From Talinum fruticosum (Eukaryota; Streptophyta; Magnoliopsida; Caryophyllales; Talinaceae): a DNA stretch of 64,000 bases. The stretch covers positions 1,860,001 through 1,924,000 of the forward strand of contig JAITYX010000079.1 of NCBI GenBank assembly GCA_021018815.1. The letters run 5' to 3'. Each line of letters opens with the position of its first letter. Positions within the stretch are counted from its first letter, which is position 1. This document shows, in pieces, positions 11,961-25,016 of the stretch. Under the pieces are notes generated by a model. It made no database searches. It was not told the origin of the DNA and worked only from the letters and a program-made list of their open reading frames with translations. The translations under genes and the position numbers were made by a program.

Positions 11961-13580
11961 TTCCATTTGTATTGTTTTCTTTACACGCACCCACGCTACG
12001 AGAGTGAAGATATCCCCACTAGGCTCTAGATTAAAAACCTTTTTAGTACTCAATTGGAATTTTGGCAATGATGAAAAAACTTTCCCTTCCCTTCCCATAA
12101 TGCATTTTAATTATGCATCCCCAGGGGTACACGATGTTTAATTTGGGGTGCATGTAAAATTTGTGACGAATTGACAGTTACTCTTAAGTTTGGATGTAGT
12201 TGATTTTGTCTTCAGATGTTACATCTATTGTTGGGAGCAAAGCAAAGGGCTACTAATCTAAAATATGTGGCTTGTAATATATGTTTTGGGTATGATTTGG
12301 TATGATCTATTATTGGGAGTGCTTGTATGTGGTTCGGGACAGCTTGTTACGGGTTAGGTGGAAGTTGGAGGTCAGTCAGTTTCAGATGTTTGTTTTGATT
12401 TTACAATCGTCTAGTTCCTCATCTCTAATTATTCATCTAAACTGGCAACGGGTAAATAGATCATTTATAATTGCAAATCCATATTTTTAACGTCCTATAT
12501 GCTTCTTTCTTTATGTCCTTATATGAACAGGGCTGAGTGCTCTGTCATGGTGTTGACCGGTGGAATGCTTTTAGGTGAGAGATTTACTTCACTGTTGATT
12601 TGTGAGTACTCTTTACTATTCTTGTTTGAAAAAATATTTCTTCGATAAGTATCAAGGTCACTATGATTTATCTTGCTCTTTGATTATAATTTGATTAATG
12701 TTTCTTTTTTGCCAGCTAATGTGAGCTTTAGTTGGTGGCTTAAAATTTGAGGTTGTGCTCTGTTAATATAGGTTGACCACGGGAAGTATCTCCTGGCAGG
12801 TCTTTAGTTCGTTTTTTGTTTCTTTGGCTTTTGGAAGGTGGTAATAAATGTCGTAAGTTATATAGAAGGAATGAGGACTCTGAGATCAATGAACAGGACA
12901 AGGTGCATACCATTCTTGTATGGTTGATATCTCATATAGGAATAGTTCTTTTTTTAGTTTCAAACCTGATCAGAGCAGCTGGTCGGTATCATTCTTGACC
13001 AGTAATTGTTATCTTCCTGGTTAGCAATTGAGAAATGTCAAGTTCTCCAAGCTCCAAGTACTCTAACTAATTATGTTGGATTAACCTCAGTATGACCAAT
13101 TTGGTAATGGATTTAACATAAAATGGAAATAGGTTTCATGAACCTTCTTGATTCTTTTTTGATTATGGCAGCAATTGCTGGATTTGTGGTCTGATAGGTG
13201 TGGATATTGGAGGTATTTGCGTGGTCTGCACTCTGATAGTAATGGCATGATGAAGCTCAGATTTTGGTTAAGTTTTTGGTGAACATACAGTTTTTTCTGA
13301 TTTTTGGCCTTTTCAGCTATGGGGGCCTTTTCCTTTATTTAAATTTAATTGTATCTTGTATGGTTGATAAACCATTATACTTGATTATTTTCAATTTGGA
13401 TTTGATTTTTGCATCTTGTTTCTACTTCTACTTTTATCGTGATTGGTCAATTGCCTTGCCTTGTTCAGATTTCGCTTGGTTTTCCAGGTTGCTACTTGAG
13501 TATTTTGTTTTATGTTACTTAAATGTGATGTAGTTGTGAGTGAAGTTTGCTAGTTTGTTGGTTTGCTTGACTCTGTTGTT
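11961..13580. other. Non-coding DNA, no gene seen
   Basis: No exon or repeat of note. Several short open stretches occur without matching splice sites. Confidence 0.45.
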
Positions 13581-13587
13581 AATGTTC

Positions 13588-13632
13588 AGCATGTTTGCTC
13601 ATTAGCTTGTTTGGCCCAATTACAATTCTTTT
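13588..13632 (+). repeat. Dispersed repeat copy 1 (GGCCCAATTACAATTC family)
   Basis: CATGTTTGCTCATTAG, a TTGTTTGG variant and CCCAATTACAATTC also occur at about 19868-19908 in the same orientation. The element is too short here to classify. Confidence 0.55.
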
Positions 13633-13689
13633 AATGCAAGGCCCAAAATTGTGAAGCATGTAGAGGTCAATTGCATCTTGTTTCTACAT

Positions 13690-13955
13690 AAAGATATTGA
13701 CACAGAGTGAGAAAAAGAGCGAAAAGTGACTACGAGAAAGAGACAAAGGGAGAAAGACAGCGACTGAGAGAGAGATAAAGAGAGTGGAGAGTGACCGAGA
13801 GAGAGGGAGAAAGAAAACAACTGAGAGAGAGAGAAAGAAAACAACTGAGAGAGAGAGAAAGAGACAGAGAACGACTGAGAGGAGAGAGAGTGAACGATAG
13901 CGAAGTGAGTGAGCGAGATTTTGGAGAGAGGGTGGCTGAGATGAGAGAGTTTATT
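13690..13955 (+). repeat. GA-rich low-complexity tract
   Basis: Nearly pure purine sequence built on GAGAGA, GAGAAAGA and ACTGAGAGA units. Charged reading frames on either strand are a by-product of the repeat. Confidence 0.85.
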
Positions 13956-14342
13956 TTGGGCTCATTTAGGTTGTTGGACCTTTTTACATTTGTTTTATAG
14001 GTGCCCTATCTATAAATTAAAATATTAGCAAGTTGGTGGCCTTGGGTTTTCCTCGCTGGAGAAACAAATTTCACTGAGATACTTCACTTCAATTAAATTT
14101 CACTTAAGAGAGATCGTGAGACCACTTAAGAGAGATAATGAGACTGCGACTGTGATGAAGAAGTTTTTGGAAGAACATCCATAAAGGCAGTTTTGGTGGT
14201 GATTATATCGGGATGGTAGGTCATGTGATTTTGAAAAGGTCTCTGATCACTAGGAATCATAAGTGAGTAATGCAGATCAATCTTGAATCGTTTGTATTCT
14301 GATCAATGCACACTATTAATTTGTCTTTTGAAATTTATTTAG

Positions 14343-14429
14343 GCCTTTTGAGGAGAGTAATATGGCAGCAAAGAATGCAGAAAAGCACAGGAGAGTGGCA
14401 ATATCATGGTTGAGGTCGGGCACAACATG
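14343..14429 (+). CDS. Unidentified exon candidate
   Basis: Acceptor TTTATTTAG and donor ACATG/GTAAC bound an 87-nt block with one open frame: PFEESNMAAKNAEKHRR then VAISWLRSGTTW. The neighbouring frames stop. Product unknown. It may belong with the exons at 17.3 and 18.5 kb. Confidence 0.33.
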
Positions 14430-17338
14430 GTAACAAACTTAAAGCCTTGTGAGTGGATGCTTGGTCGGTATGTATTCTTCCACTGCTAATATGGTCATTT
14501 ATAGATTGACATGGTAACAATTTTCTTTATGCCTTAGTCTGAGTCCTTTCATACGGTTCCCTACTCGATTCTTTACCTATATGTATATTCTCGTATAGTT
14601 CACAATATTAGGACTTGGATAAAGTAGGATGATGATAAAGGAAGGGGTAGAGCTCAACAGCAATAAGGGTTCTATGCATCTAGGTGATATTTGTTCTTTG
14701 TTTTTTTTGGCAACTTGGATTCTTATAACGGTTTCTGGTGACATAGGAAGTTGGGATTGGATAATGGGAATTTGTTCTGACTTGCTTTGGCAGTTTGCTG
14801 GCTGAACTTGGATTATCTAAATTGACCATATTTTTCTTCTACTTAGCTTGTGCCTTTCTGTGCAGCTCACTCTTATGATTATACTGTGAACCAGCTTAAG
14901 AGATTAATCACCTGCATTGCATTGAATATTTTGTTGTAACAACTCTGACTTCGGTATGCCTTTCCTGATTTCGTTCCCTTTACAATTTTATTCTTGAAGC
15001 TGATTTGCTAGTAACAATTAATATTATGTTGCAAAATTGAATAATCTGTCATCCAATGCATTAAGTTACGAGGGAGTTGGCTCTGTTATGTGTTTCTAAA
15101 TCCCATTTGGACTTGGGAGTCTCCCTTAGACATAATAATAAACCATTTGAAAGGAATCCCCTACAATTGGGAGTCTCCTTAGACATAATAATAAACCATT
15201 TGAAAGGAATCCCCTACAATTGGGAGTCTCCCTTAGACATGATTTCAGCTTTGAAAGTGGACGAGCAATCTTCATTTATATCATACATTTCTTGAACATG
15301 TTCATTAACCCCCAGTAGTGGCAGTTAGTTGGGTCTTGGTAGGTTCTATCTAGGTCCGGAGACATTATAATACTTGTCCAGACCCGATCCATTTCCATTG
15401 GAGCTGTACAAATAAAACCTACTGGATCTAACATATCTACACATTGTCAAGCATGTCTCCTGGAGAGAATGGTATGTGTCCCTTATAGGAACGGTTAAGT
15501 TTGTTGGCATTAGCCTATCTTCTGCAAGAATGGATGGAAGCTTTGGCAAATTTATGTTAGACTCTTATTAGATCCTTAACATTTTGGAAGCTTAGTAATG
15601 AACCTCTTTTAACTTTTTTAGACTGATCAACTTCTTCCTGTGTTGAGTGTTTTTGTACTACTCTAGAACTTCATGGAAAAAGTTCTTGGCAAGTTCATAA
15701 AATAAAATAAAGACTTGGGATTTCAATGTTGAAGACTAACTGATCAACTTTCCCTGAAACCTGAATCGCCTTTTCTTTTTACAATGTTGAAGGCTCTGTG
15801 TAGCTGATGATTCACTGAGACATTGACTTGCTTCCTGCTCCTTACAGTAGATCATATCGATTCTATTTACTTCATCTTTTAAAACATGCGTATCATTCAT
15901 AGTTAATAACCTCCAATTTACTACGATTCTTGTAAAAGTTCTTCGATGGTGAACTCAGCTCTTTTTCATCTCGAGATTGATGTTTTGGGTGCTAAATATT
16001 GGTGGCTGAGTTCTGTACGCTTTGTAAGTCTTGTGCAAAGGTTGTCTCAAAATTCAATTTTCTGCATATCATTAACAATGATCTGGCAAAAAGGCCCCCT
16101 GCTTATTTATTGTTTTTTTTAAATTTATATATTTGTAATTATAACCATTTATTTTTAATCGAAGAGCCCTAATTATGAGTACATTTTTTGGGAAAAAAAA
16201 TCAACTGAATCCACTTATTTATTAAATTTTTTATGTACTATTTTATTGGACCCTTTACCCATCCAAGTGTTTAGTTCTTATCGTTGATGAAGCTCATGGG
16301 AAAACTTTTGAAGTTGATGTGTTGCTGAAAGATGTTTAAAAAGTAGGATTGTTCCGTGGCAAAAAAGATTGACTAAAAAAGCAAGTCAAAGCATTTTGAC
16401 TGATCTGGTCATTTCCAGTGTTTGCCTCACTCCCTGTATGTTTTTTGTTTTTGCCTTTTTGGTTAGAAATTATGATTTTATGTGATCTCTGATATTGTTT
16501 TCAACTTTAATTTTTTTAAAAATCTTCTTTTCAACTTATTTATTCAATATTATTAATTTATTATTTCAATCAATACTAATAACATAATTAAAAATGAATA
16601 GGGCTTAAACGAAATTGATGCTAAAATTACAAATGATATGGCCTAAATGAATTGGTTCTCAAAAAGTATAATTAACAAATATCGTTTACTCTATATGAGA
16701 AGCGGCCATGTACTTCGCATTTTCCTCTTTTTGTTTGCTGCCTACTCGCTTGTGTACTTCAACCAACTACCTTTTCTATTTCTTTCTTTTTTGCTTCATG
16801 TTTGTCTTCCTTTTCAATTGTAGGTCCATATTTTCAAGATTTTGCTTATGCTTCTTTTTTTTTTTGTTGTTACATGAACAAGGATTTAAGTGTTGTCGTT
16901 GTGTTGAGTAATGTTTCGGCCAAATGCATATCTACTTAATGCTAGATAGTCTTAGTCATGTTTTTAGAGAGGGTAATGGCAGCTGATTGTATTGTCAAAC
17001 TAGGTCTAGAATTACCTTTACATCTTCCCCTCGCAAGAGTTGTCATGTATACTTTCTGAGAATAATATAGGTAAAACTTTTGAGAGAAGGGTTACATAGT
17101 GTTTTTTGTACTTACCATAAAAAAAATGCTAGATTGTCTTAGTCTTGGTGGGATATTTTTGCACTCTCCCCACTTAAGGTATATGACATTAATTAAGTCA
17201 ACCCTCAATTATTTTTGCTTAAATTTACCCCATTTAATTTGAATGATCATCTAATTTTACTATACCTTCAGCGAATAAATGAAAAAATGACATTAATCGA
17301 CTGATTTACCCCTACTTTTCTTAAACAGTTGTCTATTA
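14430..17338. other. Intronic or intergenic DNA
   Basis: Apart from the short tandem repeat at 15113-15240, nothing recognisable. AT-rich, with long T-runs near 16100-16200 and 16490-16560. Confidence 0.45.
15113..15240. repeat. 54-bp tandem repeat, about 2.4 copies
   Basis: A unit starting TTGGGAGTCTCCCTTAGAC and containing ATAATAATAAACCATTTG and AAGGAATCCCCTACAA begins at 15113, 15167 and 15220. The second copy lacks one C. The copies are almost identical, implying a recent duplication. Confidence 0.88.
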
Positions 17339-17418
17339 TGGTAATGACTATGAACCTCTTGGAGCTGATCTTGGGGGATTAACTCTTAGCAAGCATTATA
17401 GGGTGACCGGAAATCATG
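17339..17418 (+). CDS. Unidentified exon candidate
   Basis: TTCTTAAACAG acceptor, AAATCATG/GTGAGA donor and 80 nt with one clean frame: VYYGNDYEPLGADLGGLTLS then KHYRVTGNHG. Composition and splice sites look genuine. I do not recognise the family. Phrases resembling the flank recur at 22.0 kb, so the gene may have been locally duplicated. Confidence 0.4.
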
Positions 17419-18496
17419 GTGAGAAATCCTTATGTTCTCTCTTTGTTTGTTTGTTATTCATTCACTTGGGATTATTCACTCTTCAGAGTTAATCTTACAT
17501 CATGCTTCAGAGACCAAAGCACTCAAAAGGCCAAAACAGGATATGTGAGTGTTTGAGGTTTGTGGGAATTGAACGCAATATATATACTTGCTTGACTATT
17601 ATTACCCAAGCGAATAAATTGCATCTATCAGGCTTGTGGATATTACATTGATAGAATTTTTCTTAGTCATGCTGCAGGCTTAGAACAATTCTTGTCTTCC
17701 TTTCATGTTTGCTTTTGTATTGTGATTTATATTTTTTCATATATAATTAGGGTTTAATGTTTATAAGGCAGAGGCTGATCAATGTTTGTAAGGCCAGAAA
17801 ATGAAGCACTTGCAGTATGAAATCACCTACTTATGCAGCATAAGTCACACATCGAGCATGCTTTCGAAAAGTTTTCTCAATCACAGAGGAAACGGAATAG
17901 TTGTCCCCTGTTCTGTTAGCAACGGAAGCACTCGGTACAGAAAAGGATGTGAATATTTGGTAACAGGCCCTGCGTATTTGATCAAGACATTTGTCCTGGT
18001 TCCTATAAAATGAGGGACACTCTCATCCAGTTTTCTGTGCTTTTCCTTTTTTTTTTCTTCTTATGTTTGATTATTAATTTAAGTGTCATTCTTCTTTCTG
18101 AGCGAGAATTGCTCTTTTGTACCAGGACATTCTGATGTGCTATCAGGCATCGGCAATGATGGTGTTAGTCGTTGATACAAGAAGCCTTTTTAGAAAAAGA
18201 ATTCATTTGTGATACCTTGAAAAATGGTGACTGACCTTACATTTCTGTGTCCGCTTGAGGTTGTGGCTAGAGTTTGCAACTATAGGTATATTAGGTTTAG
18301 AATTCAATTCAAAAATTAAATATTATAAGAAATTATATAAATATATCTCTGTTTAAAAAGGTTAAGTTACAATTTTAACAAGTACATGTTTTTCATTCTT
18401 TTTTTTATTCATCGTATTATAGTTAGCTGTTGTTGAGACATTCCTGAATACAATGTATTCTTTAGTATATTTAACATAATTAGTTACTCTTTTCAG

Positions 18497-18620
18497 GTTT
18501 ACAGGTTGGAATGGAGATGCATTGTTTTTTGGTTATATGCTCACGGGCAGGATGCCCTTTCGATGTTAAACAATGGTTTTGAAGACATTTGTGAGAGCTT
18601 GCTATGCATATGGATTGCTG
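18497..18620 (+). CDS. Unidentified exon candidate
   Basis: CTCTTTTCAG acceptor and GATTGCTG/GTGAGG donor. The 124-nt block is open in phase 0: VYRLEWRCIVFWLYAHGQDA, then LSMLNNGFEDICESLLCIWI. The longest clean exon-like block in the left half. No family assigned. Confidence 0.4.
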
Positions 18621-21600
18621 GTGAGGATTCATTTCTTGCCTCTGATTTTCTCTGCCAGGCTATATATGCCGATAGGAGACATGTTCTTGCACCTCTTCTT
18701 TGAAAATTAGTAGGGACTCTAATCATGCTTAGAACTCTTCTTTGCCATTCTCACCTCTAACCTGGGAGCTCAACTCCTAAGCCGCCACCTAACAAACATG
18801 AAATATCATATTGCTATTTTGAATTGTGGTAGGATTTCCTCTCATTCAATTTGCATCTGATTTTGTCTGCCAGTCTATACAAGTCATTTTTTGCAAGGAC
18901 ATAACAAAAATGTCTCCTTTTAATGGCTTTTCTGCATCTTTGTGGTCAGGTTTTACTGTTTCATGGCAGAAACACATGACTGGTAACATAATTTAGCAAG
19001 TTTTGTGAGACTCAAGCTTTTATACACCTTTTTTCAGATAATCGAATCAATGCAAAGAGTTTTCTATGTGTTATGTTCTTTTATTTTGAACAGTTTCCCT
19101 AGTAGGTGAATTCGTCCTCTTGCTAATTTATATTTCTTTATGGTCTACTGTTTATATGTAGGGAAAGGGGTTGGGGGAGGGGGCATGGAAGTAGCTAGTG
19201 CACTATAGGTTATGCTTGTTGGGTCTATTACATTGATTTATGATTGGTTTAGGAAGGCATAGCAATGAAGAAAATTGGAAACTAATTTGAGGTTTGCAAT
19301 TCTAGAATAGTGAAGCATACAATTCTACTACATTTTTAATTTGAGTGAATTGAGATGGTGACACACCCCTTCCCCCACCTCCCTTAAAAAATTTTCAAGC
19401 CTATGAGTGGAATAAAAATGTGACATGAATTTTGATACCACAGTGGCCATGTGACCCTTTTTCTCTTCTTGGTATGCAAAAGCAAGGGGCTAGGGTTCGA
19501 TGGATCCAGGTATTTTTGGAATTCCCAATGTTGGTGAGAAGCACATTGGTCAGTGATAAAAAGGTTTCGGCAAGAGTACGCAGTCAATCGGTGAAGCCCT
19601 TTGGCCCTCGGATTTCTCTGTCTTAAGTTTCTTTTTCCTCTCCGCGTTTGCCAAAAGTTATTTTCATGTACCTTAATGCTTCTTTATAAATTTGGGCTTT
19701 GGATTGGTGGTGGGTCAGTGTGAAAATGGTGCTGTGACTGAACACAATTGGCCGGATCAGATTATTCAATGTTTCCTCCCAACTGATTACTACAAGCATA
19801 TAATTATTATTGAGTGTGTATGTGTTGTGTGCGTTTTTCCGGTAAGATTTTAATTTAATATTTTCAACATGTTTGCTCATTAGTTTGCTCGGCCCAATTA
19901 CAATTCCTTCACTTCACCAAAATAGTAAAACAGTAACTTTTTGGGTGTGTGCGACCAATTCTCGTATGCATGCTCATGGCTAATTTTAAATAGGGGTTTG
20001 GTGATGTTTGAACTTGTTCACCCTAAAAGATGGAACCTTTGTTTTTTAATGATATTTGTACATTTTTTTCTTTATGACTTGTGTTTAGACATTTATCATC
20101 TCAATGTGGGTCAGTGGGGGTGTCAACTTAGCCTTTTTATATATATTTTTTGACTTGAAATTTCTTGTCACATGGAAAAAATATGAAGTTTATCAAACAC
20201 ATATTCTTGATAATGACTAAATTTGTTAATTGTATTATTTTCTCAACAATTGAAAATATTTGCTGAAATTGATTAAACTTTTTAGTTTCATCATTTGCTA
20301 GATATTTCATTTCTATATGGTCTATCAAATAAAAAAATATTATGCAATTTATGAGAATATAAACTTCTAAATATAGACAATATATATTTCCAAACAAATT
20401 GGATGTGCTGCTAAGATCTCAGTGGATGTTCTGATAGTTAATTCCTGACAAAAATTATTTCTTCATCTGGAAAAACTCTTCTGCATTTGGATTTTGTTTA
20501 CTCATTGGAATTTTTTTCATTTGAAGATTCTATATATGTCTAATTGACAAATGACAACGGTATCTGTGTATCCTGTACTCATTGGAAATTGAGTAAGTGA
20601 ATTCCTTGATTCAATGCTACTTGTACATATTTCAGTCGATATCTGCATGAATTTCTCATTCTCAACATGTTGGTATTACTATTATTATATGAGCATGGAA
20701 ACTTGAAAGGATGATTAATCTTTTGCGGAAGGAGGCAATTTCATGTAGTCGATCTTAGGTTAAGTGGATTATTTTGCATCTGGATTTTGTTTACGTAATG
20801 ATGGTTGAGAAATGATTCTGCTTTTTTTGTTTTTGAAACTTCCATGTCCAACTGGTTCATTAACAATTTTGTTTACGTAATGATTGTTTACGTACTATTA
20901 AACAGGAGGACAATGGATTACATATGAATTACTCTCAAATACTTTAACATACATATGCTCTTAGTTTAAAATTGGACCAATACATTGCTGAGATGTACTT
21001 TGTTGACTCTATTTTACATCATCGTGACCGTGGTATGTTTTGCTCTTCCCAGAGAACATGAAGAAAAATGCCGCAGAGAGAGAGATTTTGCTAATTTCAT
21101 GGGCCAATTTTCTTCCTCTCTGTAGACTCAGGGGCCCATTTTCTTTCTCATTTCCTCTGTTTTGGCCATTTTTACTTGAGTGAAAGTATGCTAATCAATT
21201 TTTATGTTGATTGTGTTTGCTCAGACTTCACTTTACTGAGACATGTGCGTGTGTGAGATAAAAGGGGCAGAGATAAAGCTGCTTTCGGAATGGTAGTCTC
21301 TGAATAAGGATTTTGAAGCAAATCCGTTATATTAATCGTGTCTTTCTGATGTGCTTCATGTTGGACTTTATTATTGTTTATACTTTAGATTGAAAGAGTT
21401 TATGGTCGTTTTCAAGTATTAACTTTACTTACCGGCTTCATTATTATATAAAATTCTTAGATACGGATTAAATTATAGCTTTTCATCGGGTCAAACTCAA
21501 TGGGTACTAGTTGATACGGAAGCAGTTAAAAAATTGGATTCAGGCATGAATTTTACTCCATGTCTATATACCCAAGGCCATATATATGCAGTTTTTAAGT

Positions 21601-21850
21601 AATGTGATGATGATGATAGTATGTATTTTACTCCATGTCTGATCCATTGAAATAAAAGGGTGAACTTAACCAAGTTTTACCTATTTTGGAGTAAGACCCT
21701 ATATTATATGGACATAAGAACAGTATAATGGTACTATAGAATCCAGTCTTAGCTCAGTTGTTGTAATTTATGGATATACAATATAAGTATATGCACTTTT
21801 CCTTTTCTGTATTCTGTTCATATATATATGGTTTATGGTTTATGATTTTT
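18621..21850. other. Intronic or intergenic DNA, no gene seen
   Basis: AT-rich. It contains the second copy of a short dispersed repeat (19868-19908), a G-rich stretch near 19163-19182 and C-rich tracts near 19366-19381. The repeated words TTTGTTTACGTAATGA and TTGTTTACGTA occur at 20788-20885. Confidence 0.45.
19868..19908 (+). repeat. Dispersed repeat copy 2 (GGCCCAATTACAATTC family)
   Basis: Matches 13588-13632: CATGTTTGCTCATTAG, then TTTGCTCGG and CCCAATTACAATTC. Same orientation. Confidence 0.55.
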
Positions 21851-22350
21851 GATTCCACAGGTTCACTAATAGGGTGCAGGATATTTGAAAGGCAAGAAGT
21901 TGGAACATGGAGATTGAAAATTCTGTCTACATGGTATTTGAACAAGATTTTAACTTTATCCTGTCCCCAGTGTGAATGATTCTTTGCAAATCAGAGGTGT
22001 TTTTCAAAGGGTTTTCCCCTGTTCTCAGTAGCAATGGAATCCCTCAAAGGGCCAAAACCCAATATGTAATTATTGGGTAACTGGAAATTGTGTTCATGGT
22101 GGGAAATGCAAGCACCCTTGTTCTCATGCTCTCTTTCTTTGTTAGTTATTCACAGGCTGTCCTTGGGATTACTCTTCCGTCAGGATTTAACAAGCGTTCA
22201 CGGTCACTTCACTGTTTAGGGATTACTCTTACTTCATGGTTCATATTTCTCTGCCTTGGTCTAATTTCTTATATTCTCCACCTTTGCATTATGGTTAAAT
22301 ATTGGCTTGGAATTTGCACTCTGTGACCAACTATTCATTGGATATGAATC

Positions 22351-22470
22351 ATTCTCAAGATGCCTTGGTGAAATGGTAGACACACAAGACTCAAAATCTC
22401 GTGCTAAAGAGCGTGAAGGTTCAAATCCTCTTCAAGGCATAATATTGAGAATGCTCTTTGAATAAGCAAT
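22351..22470 (+). other. Nuclear plastid DNA insertion (NUPT) around trnL-CAA
   Basis: From ATTCTCAAGATGCC to beyond CATAATATTGAGAATGCTC the sequence follows the plastid trnL-CAA locus and its 3' flank as I know it from angiosperm plastomes. Substitutions are mostly G to A and C to T, as expected for deaminated nuclear copies. Exact borders need alignment. Confidence 0.7.
22362..22439 (+). pseudogene. trnL-CAA: trnL-CAA pseudogene of plastid origin
   Basis: The acceptor stem GCCTTGG/TCAAGGC, anticodon arm GACTCAAAATCTC and variable arm GTGCTAAAGAGCG are kept. The D region lacks 3 nt relative to the plastid gene (one GGT of a GGTGGT). The T-arm carries TTCAAAT instead of TTCGAGT. A functional nuclear tRNA is unlikely. 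Confidence 0.75.
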
Positions 22471-24360
22471 TTCAAAATCTCAGTTCAACATTGATGCTTT
22501 AGTATGGTTTTCATGGATAACGTTATAAGACTGCGGAACTTGTATATTAAGCAAGTTGTGAAATTCATGATTTTTTGGCATCAGTATCTGCTATCATGTT
22601 CATTACATCCTTAGTGCTTGTCTTCCTTTCAATGCAGGCTTGGCTGCTGCTGAATATGGAGAACTGGAAGCTATTTACAGTCATATAATGAGGAGTATAT
22701 GTTCCATCTTAGCAAGTTTCTTCTGTCATTTTGCATATTGAACACATCTTTTGCAACTCTGATAATGAACCTAGAAAGAACAAGGAGATGACCTCTGGTC
22801 CCCTTCTATAGTAAAGCTTGGATGAGAGATTTGGTGCAACGTATTCGTACATTTGATATGGGTTACTAGTTTGGTGTTTGATAAGTGAAGGACCATTGGT
22901 ATTTATGGGTATATGGCGAATGCAGTGAAAGTAACTCAACGTACAATATTTTCACTGTATTATTTAATTGATTGAATTGGCTCTTCACACGTTTGAATAT
23001 TTGTTAGACGTCATCTTCACCAAGTTTCAGGCATGGAACATTCAAACTAACCGAGACCTTAGTCTTATTGTATGTGGTGGACAAGTATATGCTTTGTTGG
23101 TCTGTATGACAGCTCCCTTGTTACATTATCTAATTTATTTGGTATCAATCTCTATATGTGCGGGATGCGTCAACTTTGATTTGGAATTTCAAGTCAGGAA
23201 CAATATTGTTTCAGATCACCGCATAATTGGTTGGTCATGATGGGGCAGTCTTTTCTGTCCTTGTTGGGCTGGGTGGCTTTATTCTGGTTCATATAAGACT
23301 GCGGCACTTGGGAAATATGCATTATGAAGTTGTTATATCCATGGTTTGGATGAGTATCTCTTATCCTGTTCCTTTGAAAAAACCTGAATGGTATTGTCTT
23401 CTTCCCCACCTTTGGCATTCTCTTTATAACTTGTCTTCTGTTCGATGCAGGTTTGGGCTGCAAGTAAAGCAGAAGATCTGGAAGTTCTTTAAACTTATAT
23501 TATGTAGCATGTATGTCATTTTAGCAAGTTTCTTCCCTTATTGCGCTGGATTACCTCTATCCTGTCTCCAATGTAAATGATCCTGATGGAAGTCACATTG
23601 TTATGAATTCTTGAAAAGAACCAGGAGAGGGAAGCTTGTGGAGATGATCTTTCTATTTGTCTGTTGTGGCTTTGCTAATAGTGCTAACACTGAATTTCAG
23701 CAGGAAAATTCATTGCGAGGATGTGCACGATGCTCATCACTCTCCCTTTCCTATTTCCCTTTGTATTGTGTGTGTTTTTATATGGTTTCTGACTCCAATA
23801 CTGCAGGTTCACTGAGAGAGGCATGATATTTCCAAGGCAAAAATCTAAAACAATTTGTGGTGGGACCAAAGGCTTTTTGCTCGTCAAATATGGGACACGT
23901 TTGGTGTTTGTGCAGAGATTATGTCTGTCTAACTATTGTTTTCTTGAATTTGAGACATTTGGAGCATAAGCAGTTTATCTCCATGCCATGCAGGGGGACA
24001 TCATTTCTTTTTTGTTGTTTTGTCTAATGCTAACTGACCTGTTGTAACCGCTTGAGTTCTGATCCTTAGAATTTGTTTCTTTGTTATTTGGTTGTTTATA
24101 ATACTAATTAAGGTAATCTAGATTGCAACTATGATTTAGGATGATTACAAAATACAAGTCATTCAATTATTCACATATGGATGGGGCTTGTTATCTTGGC
24201 GAGCTTGACTGAGTGGCAGAATTCGTTAACAGCTACAGGATCAGAAAGGCCCGGAATATGGTAGGCAGATGTGACAATTATATTTAGTCTGTTCCATCCA
24301 TCTGTTCGTATTCATACATGTAATTTTATCACTTGGTATTTGCGAAGCAAGTGTTGCTTT

Positions 24361-24431
24361 AACCATAAATGTTAATTTAAGCTTCTAGCAGTTTCACTGG
24401 GATGCACTTAACCATAAATGTTAATTTAAGC
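24361..24431. repeat. 49-bp spaced direct repeat
   Basis: AACCATAAATGTTAATTTAA with the following GC occurs at 24361 and 24410. Confidence 0.8.
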
Positions 24432-24602
24432 AAGTGAGATTCATATTGGGTATTGTTGTCTACGTTTGGTTCTCATTGTTAATTTCCAAAATGGTTACAA
24501 GTAGGCGGAATGTAATGATTAGCAAGGACAACAGTATGAAACTTCATCATCCTTGACTATCTCTTATTTATGGCCCGTCCCCCTTTTCCTCCATCAATGC
24601 AG

Positions 24603-24677
24603 GAAATGGGCATTTAGACCGGAGGGAACAGAGAAAACAGGGTGCATGATGGAGCATTTGGAACCCCATTTGAAAAG
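24603..24677 (+). CDS. Unidentified exon, in phase with 24933-25016
   Basis: CAATGCAG acceptor and TGAAAAG/GTAAAC donor. The 75-nt block reads KWAFRPEGTEKTGCMM then EHLEPHLK, leaving two bases (AG) that are completed by the first base of the next exon. Protein unknown. The in-phase join across 255 nt makes a real exon more likely than chance. Confidence 0.42.
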
Positions 24678-24932
24678 GTAAACAAGAAGTGCATCACATT
24701 CAGCAGCAACTATCCTTTTGCGACAATGTTGAGTAAGTGCTTTTATGAACTGCATGTTCGTGCATGTTTATGTTTCTACTCTGACGATGGCTCCTTCTTG
24801 ATAATAGAGACTGGTGATTCGGCATTGAGAGAGCTATGGTCAATGAAGCCCTTCCCTGATATTTCTTTAATTTGTGTCTCCATGATATCTTTCACAATTT
24901 TTTTGTTTTGAAATCCACTTCCATATTGATAG

Positions 24933-25016
24933 GTTTCAAGAACAACAAAACTTTCATGTGAGGTTGCCTACAAAATCTGGTGCAAATTCAAGCATATCCA
25001 AGATGGGAGATAAAGG
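24933..25016 (+). CDS. Unidentified exon, duplicated downstream
   Basis: ATTGATAG acceptor and AAAGG/GTAAAT donor. The frame reads FQEQQNFHVRLPTKSGAN then SSISKMGDKG and joins the preceding exon in phase. A decayed copy of this exon and its upstream intron lies about 600 bp downstream. Confidence 0.42.

Larger units (their letters stand above)
21858..23850 (+). repeat. Diverged local duplication, unit about 0.8 kb, with shuffled pieces
   Basis: The stretch 22500-22790 is related to 23280-23620: both have ATAAGACTGCGG, a TTGTCTTC region ending in an ATGCAG acceptor-like site, GAACTGGAAG or GATCTGGAAG, and TTAGCAAGTTTCTTC. Further pairs are 21858-21900 with 23803-23845, and 21956-21982 with 23556-23583. 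Both copies are frame-broken. It looks like a duplicated gene fragment that decayed. Confidence 0.5.

Noticed and set aside
13620..14000. Open frames rich in Arg/Glu or Ser/Leu
   Set aside because: Produced by the GA-rich tract on both strands; no splice or start context.
22362..22439. Functional nuclear tRNA-Leu
   Set aside because: D-region deletion, changed T-loop and plastid flanks show a plastid-derived relic.
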